A stretch of 64,000 nt of DNA, taken from NCBI RefSeq assembly GCF_026965555.1, contig NZ_CP114040.1, positions 806,001 through 870,000 on the forward strand. Direction: 5' to 3'. This document shows, in pieces, positions 36,885 through 44,775 of this stretch; the first letter of the stretch is position 1; every line of letters begins with the position of its first letter. Under the pieces are notes generated by a model, which ran no database searches, was not told the origin of the DNA, and saw nothing but the letters and a program-made list of their open reading frames with translations. The translations under genes were made by a program, and so were the position numbers. Origin of the DNA: Nannocystis punicea (GTDB lineage: Bacteria > Myxococcota_A > Polyangia > Nannocystales > Nannocystaceae).

Positions 36885-38033
36885 TCACAGCAGGCCGAGG
36901 GCGTGCAGCAGGAGCACGCCGGCGACGATCGCTACGGCGATGGCGAGGCCGAGGAGCGCGGCGGCGCCGGTGGGGTCGCGCGGGGCGGCGTGCTGCGAGG
37001 TCGCGGGAGGTTCGCTCGGGACGCCGAGCTCGGTGAGGTAGGCGCGGGCCTCGGCCAGGCGCACGCTCTGAGGCCAGCGCTCGACGTAGGCGCTGAGGCC
37101 CCGGCCGGTGGCGTCGCGGGCGTGGCGATCGGCGCCGAGGGCGATGAGGCGGCGCATGTGCTGGATGTGATGGCGGTCGGCGGCCATCAGCAGGGCGGTC
37201 ATGCCCTCGGCGTTGCGGGCGTCGAGGTCGCCGTGGCACTCGCGGGCGAGGGCGAGGAGGGCCTCGGTGCGGTCGGAGACGTCGAGCCCGCAGGTGACCG
37301 CGAACGCGAACAGCTGGCCGGCGGCGGCCTGTCCCGCGGCGCGGGTGATCCGCCGCAGCATGTCGTACTGGGCGGGGGTGCCGTTGCGCAGGAACGCCAG
37401 GGCGGCCGAACGCAGCGCGCGCGGCAGGTCGGGCTCGCCGAGCTGCAGCAGGCGCCCCCACATGCCCGATTGACCGCTGTCGGCCGCGGCCTCGAAGGCC
37501 CATTGCAGGTAGTGCGCGGACACCTCGTCGCTGCGGGCGCGCACGCGCTCGAACAGGGCCGGATCGCCGCGCCGGACCGCCGCCGCCAGCAGGGCGCCCT
37601 CGATCGCGTCGAGGTCGCGGACCGAGGCGGATTCGGAGGGCAGCGCCGCGAGCAGGCGATCGACGGCCCACAGGTCGCCCGCCTGGGCCGCGGCCAGCAG
37701 CGCCGCGTCGGTCGGGCGGGCGCCGCCGGCGAGCAGCAGCTCGATCGACGGGTGCGCCTCCTCGCCGAACTCCTCGATCGCCACCGTCAAGGCGTCGGTG
37801 TCGTTGGCCGAGGGGGCGTTCGGATCGGCGCCGGCGTCGAGCAGCAGCCGGGCGACGTCGACGCGCCCCAGCGCGATCGCCAGCTCGAGCGCGGTGTAGC
37901 CGTACGCGTGGTTCCGCGTGTCGAGGTCGGACGTGGTGGCGGCGAGACGCCGCCGGACGTCGTCGAGGCTGCCGGCGCGCACGGCCTCGAGCAGCGGAGC
38001 GTCGACCATCGGTTCGATTTCATCCGGTGCCAT
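36885..38033 (-). CDS. Ankyrin-repeat protein with a C-terminal membrane anchor
   Basis: A 382-residue protein. Ankyrin motifs are clear at about 12-75 (GYTALELAIALGRVDVARLL, LLDAGADPN) and about 275-315 (GMTALLMAADRHHIQHMRRL, IALGADRHARD), with degenerate helical repeats between. A single hydrophobic helix ends the protein (ALLGLAIAVAIVAGVLLL), so it is a probable tail-anchored, cytoplasm-facing scaffold. TACACT lies 11 bases before the ATG. Ankyrin proteins mediate protein binding, and no partner is indicated by neighbours. Confidence 0.85.
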   Translation of the reverse strand: MAPDEIEPMVDAPLLEAVRAGSLDDVRRRLAATTSDLDTRNHAYGYTALELAIALGRVDVARLLLDAGADPNAPSANDTDALTVAIEEFGEEAHPSIELLLAGGARPTDAALLAAAQAGDLWAVDRLLAALPSESASVRDLDAIEGALLAAAVRRGDPALFERVRARSDEVSAHYLQWAFEAAADSGQSGMWGRLLQLGEPDLPRALRSAALAFLRNGTPAQYDMLRRITRAAGQAAAGQLFAFAVTCGLDVSDRTEALLALARECHGDLDARNAEGMTALLMAADRHHIQHMRRLIALGADRHARDATGRGLSAYVERWPQSVRLAEARAYLTELGVPSEPPATSQHAAPRDPTGAAALLGLAIAVAIVAGVLLLHALGLL

Positions 38034-38044
38034 GACCGTGCCGC

Positions 38045-38050
38045 AGTGTA
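38045..38050 (-). promoter_or_regulatory. TACACT before the ankyrin gene
   Basis: A minus-strand hexamer 11 bases before the start at 38033, consistent with a -10 box and a very short or absent 5' UTR. Confidence 0.4.
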
Positions 38051-38166
38051 CGCGAGGCCAGGCCGGACCGACGGCCGCCGCGGGCCGACGACAGTGCGAC
38101 CTCGTGTCGCCTGGCTCACGATATGTTGTCGCTCCGAAGCCTCAGGGTCGAGGGCGCAAGTCGGTG

Positions 38167-38221
38167 CATGTCTTCCAGGACATGACCTTTTTACAATGTT
38201 TTATAGGACATGTCCTGAAGG
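38167..38221. repeat. Two hairpin elements after the zinc-ribbon gene
   Basis: CATGTCTTCCAGGACATGAC and AGGACATGTCCTGAAGG lie back to back, ending one base before the stop codon of the minus-strand gene at 38222. A short AT-rich stretch (TTTTTACAATGTTTTATA) separates them. Confidence 0.75.
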
Positions 38222-39073
38222 TCAATCCCCCTCGCGGCCGAAGGCCCGGCGGATCCGCTGCCACAGCGAGGGGGCAGGACGCGGTTCGGGCCCGGCGGGC
38301 GAAGCGGCGGGCGGGGCGGCGGGAGCGGGCGGGGCCGCGGGAGCGGGCGGAGCCGCGGGAGCGGAGACGGACAGGGCTTCCTTCAGCGGGACGGTCTCGC
38401 CGATCTCGAGGCGGAGCTCGCCGCGGGCCACGAGGTCCAGAGTCTGCGCGACCAGCGGGCGGACGACCTCGGGGGGGTCGCCGCGGCGGTGCTCGAGGAT
38501 CGTGATCGCGTGGCGCTGGAAGAACTCGGCCAACTGCGCGATCTCGCGGGCCCCGCCGCCGTCCAGGCGGGCGCGCGTGTCGGCCAGCGAGCCGGCCAGG
38601 CAGTCGCCGCAGCGGAAGGTGGTGACGAAGTCGGCGGCGCTGTCGTTGAACCACGGGATCACGCGGACCTGCGACGCCGGCACCAGGCGATAGCAGCCCG
38701 AACACAGCGCCGAGGGCTCGACGATCGGCAGGCGGGTGTGCCTCAGCAGGTCGAGCAGCGCCAGGGCCTCGTTGCGCACGCGATCCATGCCCTCGCCGGA
38801 GGCGGGAGGGTCGAGCGATTCGCTCATCAGGCCGCGCGCGCGCACCAGCGCGTGGAGGGTGAGGAGCGGCGTCAGGTCGTCGCGCGCGTCGTCGGCGAAA
38901 TCGAGCCCGGCGACGTGGGCGCAGGCATCGTCGAGGGCGGCGCTCGCGTGGGCGCTGCAGTAGTAGCCGTCGACGTAGCGCTCGTCGGCGGCGGCGAAGG
39001 TCGGGACGTTGTGCGATTCGCTCTCGGGGCGGATGACTCCGCAGGCGCTGCATTGCACGTGACGTTCGGACAT
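38222..39073 (-). CDS. Zinc-ribbon-like protein with a Pro/Ala linker
   Basis: A 283-residue cytoplasmic protein. Cys pairs suited to zinc binding: CSACG (8-12) with YYCSAH, and CSGCY with RCGDC in the middle. A Pro/Ala repeat linker (about 240-265, APAAPPAPAAPP) precedes a basic C-terminal helix (SLWQRIRRAFGRE). TATCCT lies eight bases before the ATG. No family or activity can be named. The linker plus amphipathic basic helix suggests membrane or nucleic-acid contact at the C-terminus. Confidence 0.7.
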   Translation of the reverse strand: MSERHVQCSACGVIRPESESHNVPTFAAADERYVDGYYCSAHASAALDDACAHVAGLDFADDARDDLTPLLTLHALVRARGLMSESLDPPASGEGMDRVRNEALALLDLLRHTRLPIVEPSALCSGCYRLVPASQVRVIPWFNDSAADFVTTFRCGDCLAGSLADTRARLDGGGAREIAQLAEFFQRHAITILEHRRGDPPEVVRPLVAQTLDLVARGELRLEIGETVPLKEALSVSAPAAPPAPAAPPAPAAPPAASPAGPEPRPAPSLWQRIRRAFGREGD

Positions 39074-39081
39074 GCGCGCGG

Positions 39082-39087
39082 AGGATA
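39082..39087 (-). promoter_or_regulatory. TATCCT before the zinc-ribbon gene
   Basis: A minus-strand hexamer eight bases before the start at 39073, in the 128-bp divergent region shared with the small peptide gene. Confidence 0.4.
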
Positions 39088-39201
39088 GCGCGTCCGATCT
39101 CGCAGGGGCACGACTCGAATGTCACGGTTGCCCCGCCGCTGGCCCGCTCGTATCGTCGTCAGCGAACGCCGGTGCTTTCCCGGTGTGGCCGAGAGGTCGA
39201 C

Positions 39202-39417
39202 ATGTTCAATTTTCATAGAAATAACAAGGGCTCGGCTGGCGGTCGGCCAGCGGCGCCGCGGCTCCCCGATCTCGAACAGTCCGTCGCGCCGCTGGCGGCC
39301 GACGAGGGGCCGCTGCAGGTCCGCAAGGACGGGGTGCTCCACGTGCGCACCAGCCTGCGCGCCGGCGACCTCGGGGGCGAGGGCACCGGCGGCACCGATC
39401 GCAGCAACACGCCGTGA
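39202..39417 (+). CDS. 71-residue peptide, candidate modified-peptide precursor
   Basis: The ATG at 39202 follows GAGG at five bases. The peptide starts MFNFHRNNKG, has a Pro/Ala/Leu/Glu middle and then reads RKDGVLHVRTSLRAGDLGG, ending with a Gly/Thr/Ser/Asp tail (EGTGGTDRSNTP). The HVRTSLRAGD segment (47-56) matches PIKSGIRAGD of the 32-residue peptide at 30275. A charged helix-forming leader, a conserved basic-hydroxyl-RAG motif and a short Gly/Thr-rich end is a precursor-like layout. Two related cupin-like/HEAT genes lie downstream on the same strand after a 437-bp repeat-filled gap. No known RiPP enzyme is visible, so the role is unproven. Confidence 0.6.
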   Translation: MFNFHRNNKGSAGGRPAAPRLPDLEQSVAPLAADEGPLQVRKDGVLHVRTSLRAGDLGGEGTGGTDRSNTP

Positions 39418-39425
39418 ACGAACCG

Positions 39426-39760
39426 GTCATCCGGGATGGACCGGTGTTCGAATGGCGCGAAGCGTTGTTCGTGGCGGATGGCGACGAGGCGCGAAGGATC
39501 GCGGCGTCGCGCTCGCCGTCATCCAGGATGGACCTGTGTTCGAATGGTGCGAGGCGGTGTTCGTGGCGGTTGGCGATGAGGCGTGAAGGATTGCGAGCGA
39601 CGAGGCCCGCGGCGGGGCGCTCGCTGTCATCCAGGATGGACCGGCTTCGACTGGGGGCGAAGCGATGTTTCGTGTCGCTAAGGATCGCAAGCGACGGCCC
39701 GGGTGGAGCGCTCGCGGTCGCGTGGGGGCGAGGCGTTGCGTGGCATTGCAGGATGGGGAG
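39426..39760 (+). repeat. Imperfect direct repeats of about 92-108 bp
   Basis: Units starting GTCATCCRGGATGGACC occur at 39426, 39518 and 39626, with a partial copy near 39740. Each contains TTCGAATGGYGCGARGCG or a decayed form of it. The block fills the gap between the peptide gene and the cupin/HEAT pair. It has no supported coding capacity. Confidence 0.7.
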
Positions 39761-39854
39761 CGATGAGGTGTGAGCGTCCGCGGGCGGCGACGGAGGGCAG
39801 GTCGCCGCTCGGGATTCGCGGTCGACGAGGAGCGTCGTCGCGGGGAGGCCGGCG

Positions 39855-40715
39855 ATGACGCCCGAGCGCTTGCAGGAGCGCCTGGAACGCTGGCCCGAGC
39901 TGGCGATGTTGGTGGCAGACGCGAGCGTCGCGGAGGACGCGGAGGGGTTCTTCGCCCGGGCGGACGCGTTTGCGGCGCTGCTGGGTTCGCCGGGGCTGCA
40001 CGAGCTGGTGCGGCGCGAGTTGACGGCGCTGGTGGCAGACCCGGCGCGCAATGTTCAGGACAGCTTCGAGGGCGTGTGGGTGATCGCGGCGGGCGAGGCC
40101 TTCGAGCTGACGCTGGTGACGGCGCCCGAGGTGGACGACGGGCGGCCGGCGATCCTCCACGGATCGCCGCGACACCGGCTCGTCGGGGCGTTCTGGCCCG
40201 AGGCGATCGAGGTCGAGCTGTTTCGTCATCCGCGGCCGCACCCGAGCGACGTGTTCGATGTCTCGCTCGTGCTCGAGCCGTTCGGGGCGCGGACGTTGCG
40301 GCGCGGCGAGGTCCTGCGCCAGCGCGCGTGGTTCGACGTCGTCGAGCTCGCGCCGGCGTCGGCGCCGGCGTACGCGCTGGTGTTCGCGTCGGCGCCGGTC
40401 GATCGGCTGCGCTGGACGTACGAGCGCGCGAGCTTGCGGCCGCATCGGCCCACGCCGGCGAGCCTGGCCGCCAGTCACCTCGAGTACGCGATCGGCACTC
40501 TGGTCCACCTCGAGCCTCCGGACGCGGCGGAGGCGATCGCGGGGCTGGCGACGCATCCGGCGCATCACGTCCGCTGGAGCGCGATCCGGGCGGTGTCAGG
40601 GCTCGACCGCGAGCGCGGGCTGGTGCTGCTTCGAGGAGCGCTCGCCGATCCGCACCCGCACGTGCGCAACGCGGCGCGGCGCGGGCTGGCGGGCCTCGAC
40701 GAAGGGGAGGCGTGA
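39855..40715 (+). CDS. Cupin-like/HEAT fusion protein, putative metal site lost
   Basis: A 286-residue protein. The central part (about 70-195) aligns by eye with the cupin-like part of the next gene (HGSPRHRLVGAF, TLRRGEVLRQRAWFDVVELA, AYALVFASAP), but the His residues of the sister are not kept. The last 75 residues are HEAT-like helical repeats (AEAIAGLATHPAHHVRWSAI, LLRGALADPHPHVRNAARRG). It is paralogous to the next gene and overlaps its start by four bases (GTGA), so the two are co-translated and may form a heterodimer. Function unknown. Confidence 0.65.
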   Translation: MTPERLQERLERWPELAMLVADASVAEDAEGFFARADAFAALLGSPGLHELVRRELTALVADPARNVQDSFEGVWVIAAGEAFELTLVTAPEVDDGRPAILHGSPRHRLVGAFWPEAIEVELFRHPRPHPSDVFDVSLVLEPFGARTLRRGEVLRQRAWFDVVELAPASAPAYALVFASAPVDRLRWTYERASLRPHRPTPASLAASHLEYAIGTLVHLEPPDAAEAIAGLATHPAHHVRWSAIRAVSGLDRERGLVLLRGALADPHPHVRNAARRGLAGLDEGEA

Positions 40716-41548
40716 GCGTGCCGATTTTGTTGGCGACCGCCGCGGACCGGACGATCTCGCTGGCGGAGTACGTCGAGCACGTGCGCCGCGAGGTCGATGT
40801 GCGCGACCTCGACAGCGCGGCCGCGTCGGCGCCGATGCTGGCGGCGCTGGCCAACGACCGCGGCTTTCTCGGGGCGCTGCTCGGCCGAGAATTGCGCGAC
40901 CCGGCGCGCTTCCAGGCCGACAACGACTACATCTCGCCGAGCTTCATCCTGGCCCGCGGCCGCGGCTGGTTCGTGCGCGCCAACGTGTGGACGCCGCGGG
41001 TGGACGACGAGCCGGAGCTGCAGGACCGGGTCAACTTCTACGCGCTGGGCCACGACCACAACTTCTCGTTCCTGACCGTCGGCTACCGGGGCCCCGGCTA
41101 CGAGACGGCGCTCTACGAGGTCGAGCCGGGCAGCTTCGCGGAGGAGGTCGGCGCGCCGGTGGAGCTGCGGTTCATCGGCCGGACGACGCTCGCGCCGGGG
41201 CAGGTGATGCTGTACCGGGCCTCGCGCGACGTGCACGAGCAGGCGCCGCCGCCCGAGCTGTCGATCTCCCTCAACCTGATGCTGGTGCCGCCCGAGGCGA
41301 GCCTCGTCAGCCAGCACTACTTCGACCTGCAGGCCGGCCGCGTCGCCGCGATCGCCGGGCTGGCCACGCGCGGCCGGATGGCCCTGTGCCGGCTGGCGGG
41401 GCTCCTCGGCGACCCGAGCCTGGCCGGGCCGCTGGCGCAGCTGGCCGCGCAGCACCCGACGCCGGTGGTGCGGCGCGCGGCGGCCTCGGCCCTGGCGCAG
41501 CTCGAGGGCGGCGGGGCGGGGCAGGACGTCGAGGCGCCCGGCGCGTGA
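40712..41548 (+). CDS. Cupin-like/HEAT fusion protein with plausible metal site
   Basis: About 278 residues from a GTG at 40712 preceded by AGGGGAGG. The cupin-like core (about 75-195) reads NFYALGHDHNFSFLTVGYRG, YEVEPGSF, APGQVMLYRASRDVHEQAPP and SISLNLMLVPP. HDH plus the later His is the spacing expected of a cupin metal site, as in cysteine-dioxygenase-like enzymes. The C-terminal part (about 205-270) consists of HEAT-like repeats (LGDPSLAGPLAQLAAQHPTP, VVRRAAASALAQL). Enzyme chemistry is inferred only. HEAT repeats would suit binding of a peptide or protein substrate. Confidence 0.65.
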   Translation: MSVPILLATAADRTISLAEYVEHVRREVDVRDLDSAAASAPMLAALANDRGFLGALLGRELRDPARFQADNDYISPSFILARGRGWFVRANVWTPRVDDEPELQDRVNFYALGHDHNFSFLTVGYRGPGYETALYEVEPGSFAEEVGAPVELRFIGRTTLAPGQVMLYRASRDVHEQAPPPELSISLNLMLVPPEASLVSQHYFDLQAGRVAAIAGLATRGRMALCRLAGLLGDPSLAGPLAQLAAQHPTPVVRRAAASALAQLEGGGAGQDVEAPGA

Positions 41549-41570
41549 GGTCGGGCGGTGCTCATGATTG

Positions 41571-41640
41571 ATGTCTTAGAGGACATGTCTGAATCGACAT
41601 GCTCGAAGCGGCATGCTCTTGAGGGCATGTCCTGAAGGAC
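41571..41640. repeat. Cluster of hairpin elements after the cupin/HEAT pair
   Basis: Four successive CATGTC/GACATG units (ATGTCTTAGAGGACATGTCT, CGACATGCTCG, GGCATGCTC, GGGCATGTCCTGAAGG) begin 22 bp after the stop of the operon. Confidence 0.75.
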
Positions 41641-41744
41641 GCATGAGGCGAGCCCGCGCTCGCGGCGGGACGTCGACGCATTCGCTGTCGAGTTGGGGCG
41701 AGCGAGGTCCTGGCTGAGCTCGGGCTCGGGCTCGAAAGGGCTCC

Positions 41745-42287
41745 TCGACAGAGTCGGGGCTCGCGGCGGATGTCGGCGCTCGCGGCCTCCAGCCTCGCGG
41801 CCGAGGCTGACGCTGTCGAAGTTGTGGCGGGCGATGTCTTGGGCGAGCTCGGGTCGGCCTGGAAGGGACTCGTCCGCTGAGCTCGAGCTCGTGGCGGGAT
41901 CTTGGTGCGGGTCGCCTCCAGCGGCTCGCGGTCGGCCCTGACGCTGTCGAAGTTGCGGCGGGCGATGTCATCGACAGAGTCCGGGCTCGCGGCGAGATGT
42001 CGGTGCTCGCGGCCTCCAGCCTCGCGGCCGAGGCTGACGCTGAAGTTGTGGCGGACGATGTCTTGGGCGAGTTCGGGTCGGCCTGGAAGGGGCTCGTCCG
42101 CTGAGCTCGAGCTCGTGGCGGGATCTTGGTGCGGGTCGCCTCGAGCCGCTCGCGGTCGGCCCTGACGCTGTCGAAGTTGCGGCGGGCGATGTCCTCGACA
42201 GAGTCGGGGCTCGCGGCGGATGTCGGGGTTCGCGGCCTCGACCTCGCGGCCACGGCTGAAGTCGTGGCGGGCGATGTATTTTTTTAA
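41745..42287 (-). repeat. 224-bp tandem repeats derived from the 3' end of the DUF1415 gene
   Basis: CGCTGTCGAAGTTG (complement of the codons for NFDSV) occurs at 41811, 41942, 42035 (with a small deletion), 42166 and, inside the gene, 42371. The 131+93 pattern repeats, giving a 224-bp unit. On the minus strand the copies read DIARRNFDSVRADRERLEAT, echoing QDIARHNFDSV of the gene tail. These are non-functional coding fragments downstream of an intact gene. Confidence 0.85.
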
Positions 42288-43028
42288 TCAGTCGAGCTCG
42301 AGCTCGCGGCGGCGGGCGAGGATGTCGGCGATGGTCGCCTCGAGCTGGTCGCGGCCGGCGCCGCTGCCGACGCTGTCGAAGTTGTGGCGGGCGATGTCCT
42401 GGCTGAGCTCGGGGTCGGCCTTGATCGCGCGCTCGGCGAGGATCAGGAACTCGGGGCCGAGGCGGGCCATCTCCTCGCGGAAGCGGGCCTCGGCGGCGGT
42501 CTGGGCCTGGCGGCGGATCTGGTCGAGGAGATCGGCGCGGATGCACTGGATCACCGGATCGGGGGTGCGCCGCAGCAGCGGGACCAGCGAGTCGGGGGTC
42601 AGCGGGCGGCGGGCGTCGACGCGGGTGTAGGCCGGGTGGAACGCGACCATGTAAAAGCGCGCGGGGGCGCGCGGCAGGCCGGCGTAGACGTCGCGGACCT
42701 CGCGGACGAACTCTTCAAAGTGCTCGGTGTCGGCGAAGGCGCGCTCGCTCGCGGTCGGAGCCGGCGGGGTGCCGGGCAGGGCGCCGCGCGTGATGAAGGT
42801 GAGCAGCACGACCTCCGCGTCGGGATGCGCGGTCACGAGGTCGGCGAGCCGGCGCGCGGCCTCGTGCGGGCTCGGCGGGTTCAAGAAGGTGGGCCGGTGC
42901 AGGCGCCCGAGCTCGCGGCACTTGCGAGCGAAGGGGCACAGGCTGAGCTCCTCGACGACCTCGACCACGTAGCGCGCGTGGAGGGCGTCGAGCTGGGGCC
43001 GGGGCGGCCACGGGCCGGGTTTCTCCAT
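42288..43028 (-). CDS. DUF1415-family protein
   Basis: A 246-residue protein with the DUF1415 signature near the N-terminus (VVEVVEELSLCPFARKC). The family's later motifs follow (VVLLTFITRGALP, RFYMVAFHP, DPVIQCIRADLLDQIRRQA). The family has conserved Cys and His but no assigned activity. The last 35 residues (QDIARHNFDSVGSGAGRDQL to LELD) are the segment that has been amplified downstream. The start is 30 bp from that of the divergent PEGA/TPR lipoprotein, and the two genes appear to use overlapping -10 boxes. Confidence 0.85.
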   Translation of the reverse strand: MEKPGPWPPRPQLDALHARYVVEVVEELSLCPFARKCRELGRLHRPTFLNPPSPHEAARRLADLVTAHPDAEVVLLTFITRGALPGTPPAPTASERAFADTEHFEEFVREVRDVYAGLPRAPARFYMVAFHPAYTRVDARRPLTPDSLVPLLRRTPDPVIQCIRADLLDQIRRQAQTAAEARFREEMARLGPEFLILAERAIKADPELSQDIARHNFDSVGSGAGRDQLEATIADILARRRELELD

Positions 43029-43038
43029 CGCCGGCGAG

Positions 43039-43048
43039 AGTGTATCCT
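43039..43048. promoter_or_regulatory. Overlapping divergent -10 boxes
   Basis: AGTGTATCCT gives TATCCT on the plus strand (43043-43048, 10 bases before the ATG at 43059) and TACACT on the minus strand (43044-43039, 10 bases before the ATG at 43028). Both messages would be leaderless or nearly so, and the two polymerase sites would exclude each other. Confidence 0.55.
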
Positions 43049-43058
43049 GACCCCGCGC

Positions 43059-43841
43059 ATGTCAGGCACACGCTCTGCGATCGCCTCGACCCTCGGGTGC
43101 CTCACGCTGGCGGCCACGCTCGGGTGTGCGCGCAACGTGATCCGCGTCGACACCGAGCCGGCCGGCGCCGAGGTCACGGTCAACGGCGAGACCAGCCGCG
43201 ACCAGCGCTGGTCGGTGTCGGACGACGACCCGACGGCGCTGCGGGCGAAGTGGCCCGACGGGCGAGAGGTCGCCGCGCAGGTCTACGTCGACCGCGACGC
43301 GAAGATCACCCTGCGCCGCGACGGCGAGCCCGGCCAGGTGGTCGGGGCCCGCGTGGTCGGCATGGCGCCGAGCCCCCCGCCGGGCCCGGCGCCGACCGAT
43401 CCGGGGGCCGCGCCGAACCCCGAGCTGGGCGGGCCCCTGCCGCCGCCGCCGTCGACGATCACGCCCGGCCCCGGCGACCCGATGGCCAAGGCCCGCAAGC
43501 TCTACGACGAGGGCCAGAAGGCCTACGAGCTGACCGACTTCGACGTGGCGATCCAGAAGTTCCGCGCGGCCTACGAGCTGATCCGCAGCAGCAACGACCC
43601 GGCCGCGCCGGAGGTGCTCGGGGCGGTGATCTTCAACCTCGCGGTGGTCTATGAGCGCAGCTACGAGGTCACGCCCGACCCGGAGCGGCTGCGGCGCGCG
43701 CGGGTGATGTATCGCCAGTACGACGAGCAGATGGCCTCGATCCAGGCCAATTGGGCCAAGTCGTCCGAGCACGCCGACGTGCTGGCCCGGATCCGTGCCC
43801 TCGAGGCCCGCCTCGCGCCGCAGCCGCAGCCGCAGAAGTAA
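43059..43841 (+). CDS. PEGA and TPR lipoprotein
   Basis: A 260-residue lipoprotein: lipobox ATLGC at Cys23. It has a short PEGA-like beta domain (VIRVDTEPAGAEVTVNGE, about 27-95), a Pro-rich linker (about 104-140), then TPR-like helices (KARKLYDEGQKAYELTDFDV, LGAVIFNLAVVYERSYEV). It ends in a Pro/Gln tail. PEGA domains are common in surface proteins of myxobacteria and often accompany TPR repeats in envelope complexes. The ATG at 43059 is 10 bases after TATCCT. The gene is followed by a 73-bp tandem-repeat block. Confidence 0.85.
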   Translation: MSGTRSAIASTLGCLTLAATLGCARNVIRVDTEPAGAEVTVNGETSRDQRWSVSDDDPTALRAKWPDGREVAAQVYVDRDAKITLRRDGEPGQVVGARVVGMAPSPPPGPAPTDPGAAPNPELGGPLPPPPSTITPGPGDPMAKARKLYDEGQKAYELTDFDVAIQKFRAAYELIRSSNDPAAPEVLGAVIFNLAVVYERSYEVTPDPERLRRARVMYRQYDEQMASIQANWAKSSEHADVLARIRALEARLAPQPQPQK

Positions 43842-43869
43842 GCGGCCGCTGGGCGCGGCGCTCGCCAGG

Positions 43870-44510
43870 GACCGGCGTCGTCGGCTTCGCGCAGGGGCGG
43901 CGAATCAGCGGTCCCGCTGGTGCTTGCGCGGCGCGAGGTGCGGTAAGGAGACCGGCGTCGTCGGCTTCGCGCAGCGGCGGGGCGAATCAGCGGTCCGACT
44001 GGCGCTTGCGTGGGAGGTGAGGGACCGGCGTCGTCGGCTTCGCCAGCTCCAGGCGACGAATCGGCGGCTCGACTGGCGCTTGCGTGGGAGGTGAGGGACC
44101 GGCGTCGTCGGCTCGCCAGCTCCAGGCGACGAATCGGCGGCTCGACTGGCCCCTGCGTGGGAGGTGAGGGACCGGCGTCGTCGGCTTCGCCAGCTCCAGG
44201 CGGCGAATCAGCGGTCCGACTGGTGCTTGCGTGGGAGGTGAGGGACCGGCGTCGTCGGCTTTGCCAGCTCCAGGCGGCGAATCAGCGGTCCGGCTGGCTC
44301 TCGCCCCGGACAGGCGTCGTTCACTTCGCGCGGCTGCGGGCGACGAATCAGCGGTCCGGCTGGCCTCGCCCGTTCGCTTCGCGTGGCTGCGTGCCCGCGA
44401 ATCAGCGGTCCGTCCGGCCTCGCCTGGCGCTGAGGAGAGGGCGAGGGCCAGCGTCGGTCGCTTCGCGCAGCTGCGGGCCGCGAATCAGCGGTCCGTCCGC
44501 GCGAGCTGTC
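43870..44510. repeat. 73-bp tandem repeat array
   Basis: GACCGGCGTCGTCGGCT recurs at 43870, 43950, 44023, 44097, 44170 and 44243, with decayed units to about 44510. Steps are 80, 73, 74, 73 and 73 bp. Each unit carries RGCGAATCAGCGGTCCGRCTGG or a close variant. The step is not a multiple of three and frames are scrambled, so it is non-coding. The rest of 43842-44762 holds no gene. Confidence 0.85.
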
Positions 44511-44762
44511 GGCGGAGAAAGTCGCGGCGAGGTCGACGGTGAATGCACGTTCGCAGCCCGCGGCCGCGGCGTGGTGCATGCGGCTGCGCAGTGGTTTGCG
44601 GGCCACGAACCGGCCCCTCACACGGCGTGCGCGTGAGTCGGCGTGGGCGCTGCGGGCGGCGGGCGGGGAAGGCCGGGTGATTGGTGGCGAGGCTGTGTGG
44701 GCGGGCCGCGCTCCGGCCGCCGGGCCCCGGATTCGCTCTTGTCGCGCGGGCTTGTCGGGCCC

Positions 44763-44768
44763 TATCGT
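44763..44768 (+). promoter_or_regulatory. TATCGT seven bases before the POT transporter start
   Basis: A start-proximal hexamer identical to those before two of the MYXO-CTERM paralogues. No Shine-Dalgarno is seen before the ATG at 44776. Confidence 0.45.
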
Positions 44769-44775
44769 GGCCCCG

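Noticed and set aside
43870..44510. The 73-bp array considered as a CRISPR
   Set aside because: Units are tandem and similar over their full length. There are no unique spacers of constant size and no cas genes nearby.
44010..44636. A 208-codon frame across the 73-bp repeats
   Set aside because: The frame survives because the repeats lack stops. The repeat step is not a multiple of three and the product is a scrambled Arg/Ser/Ala string.
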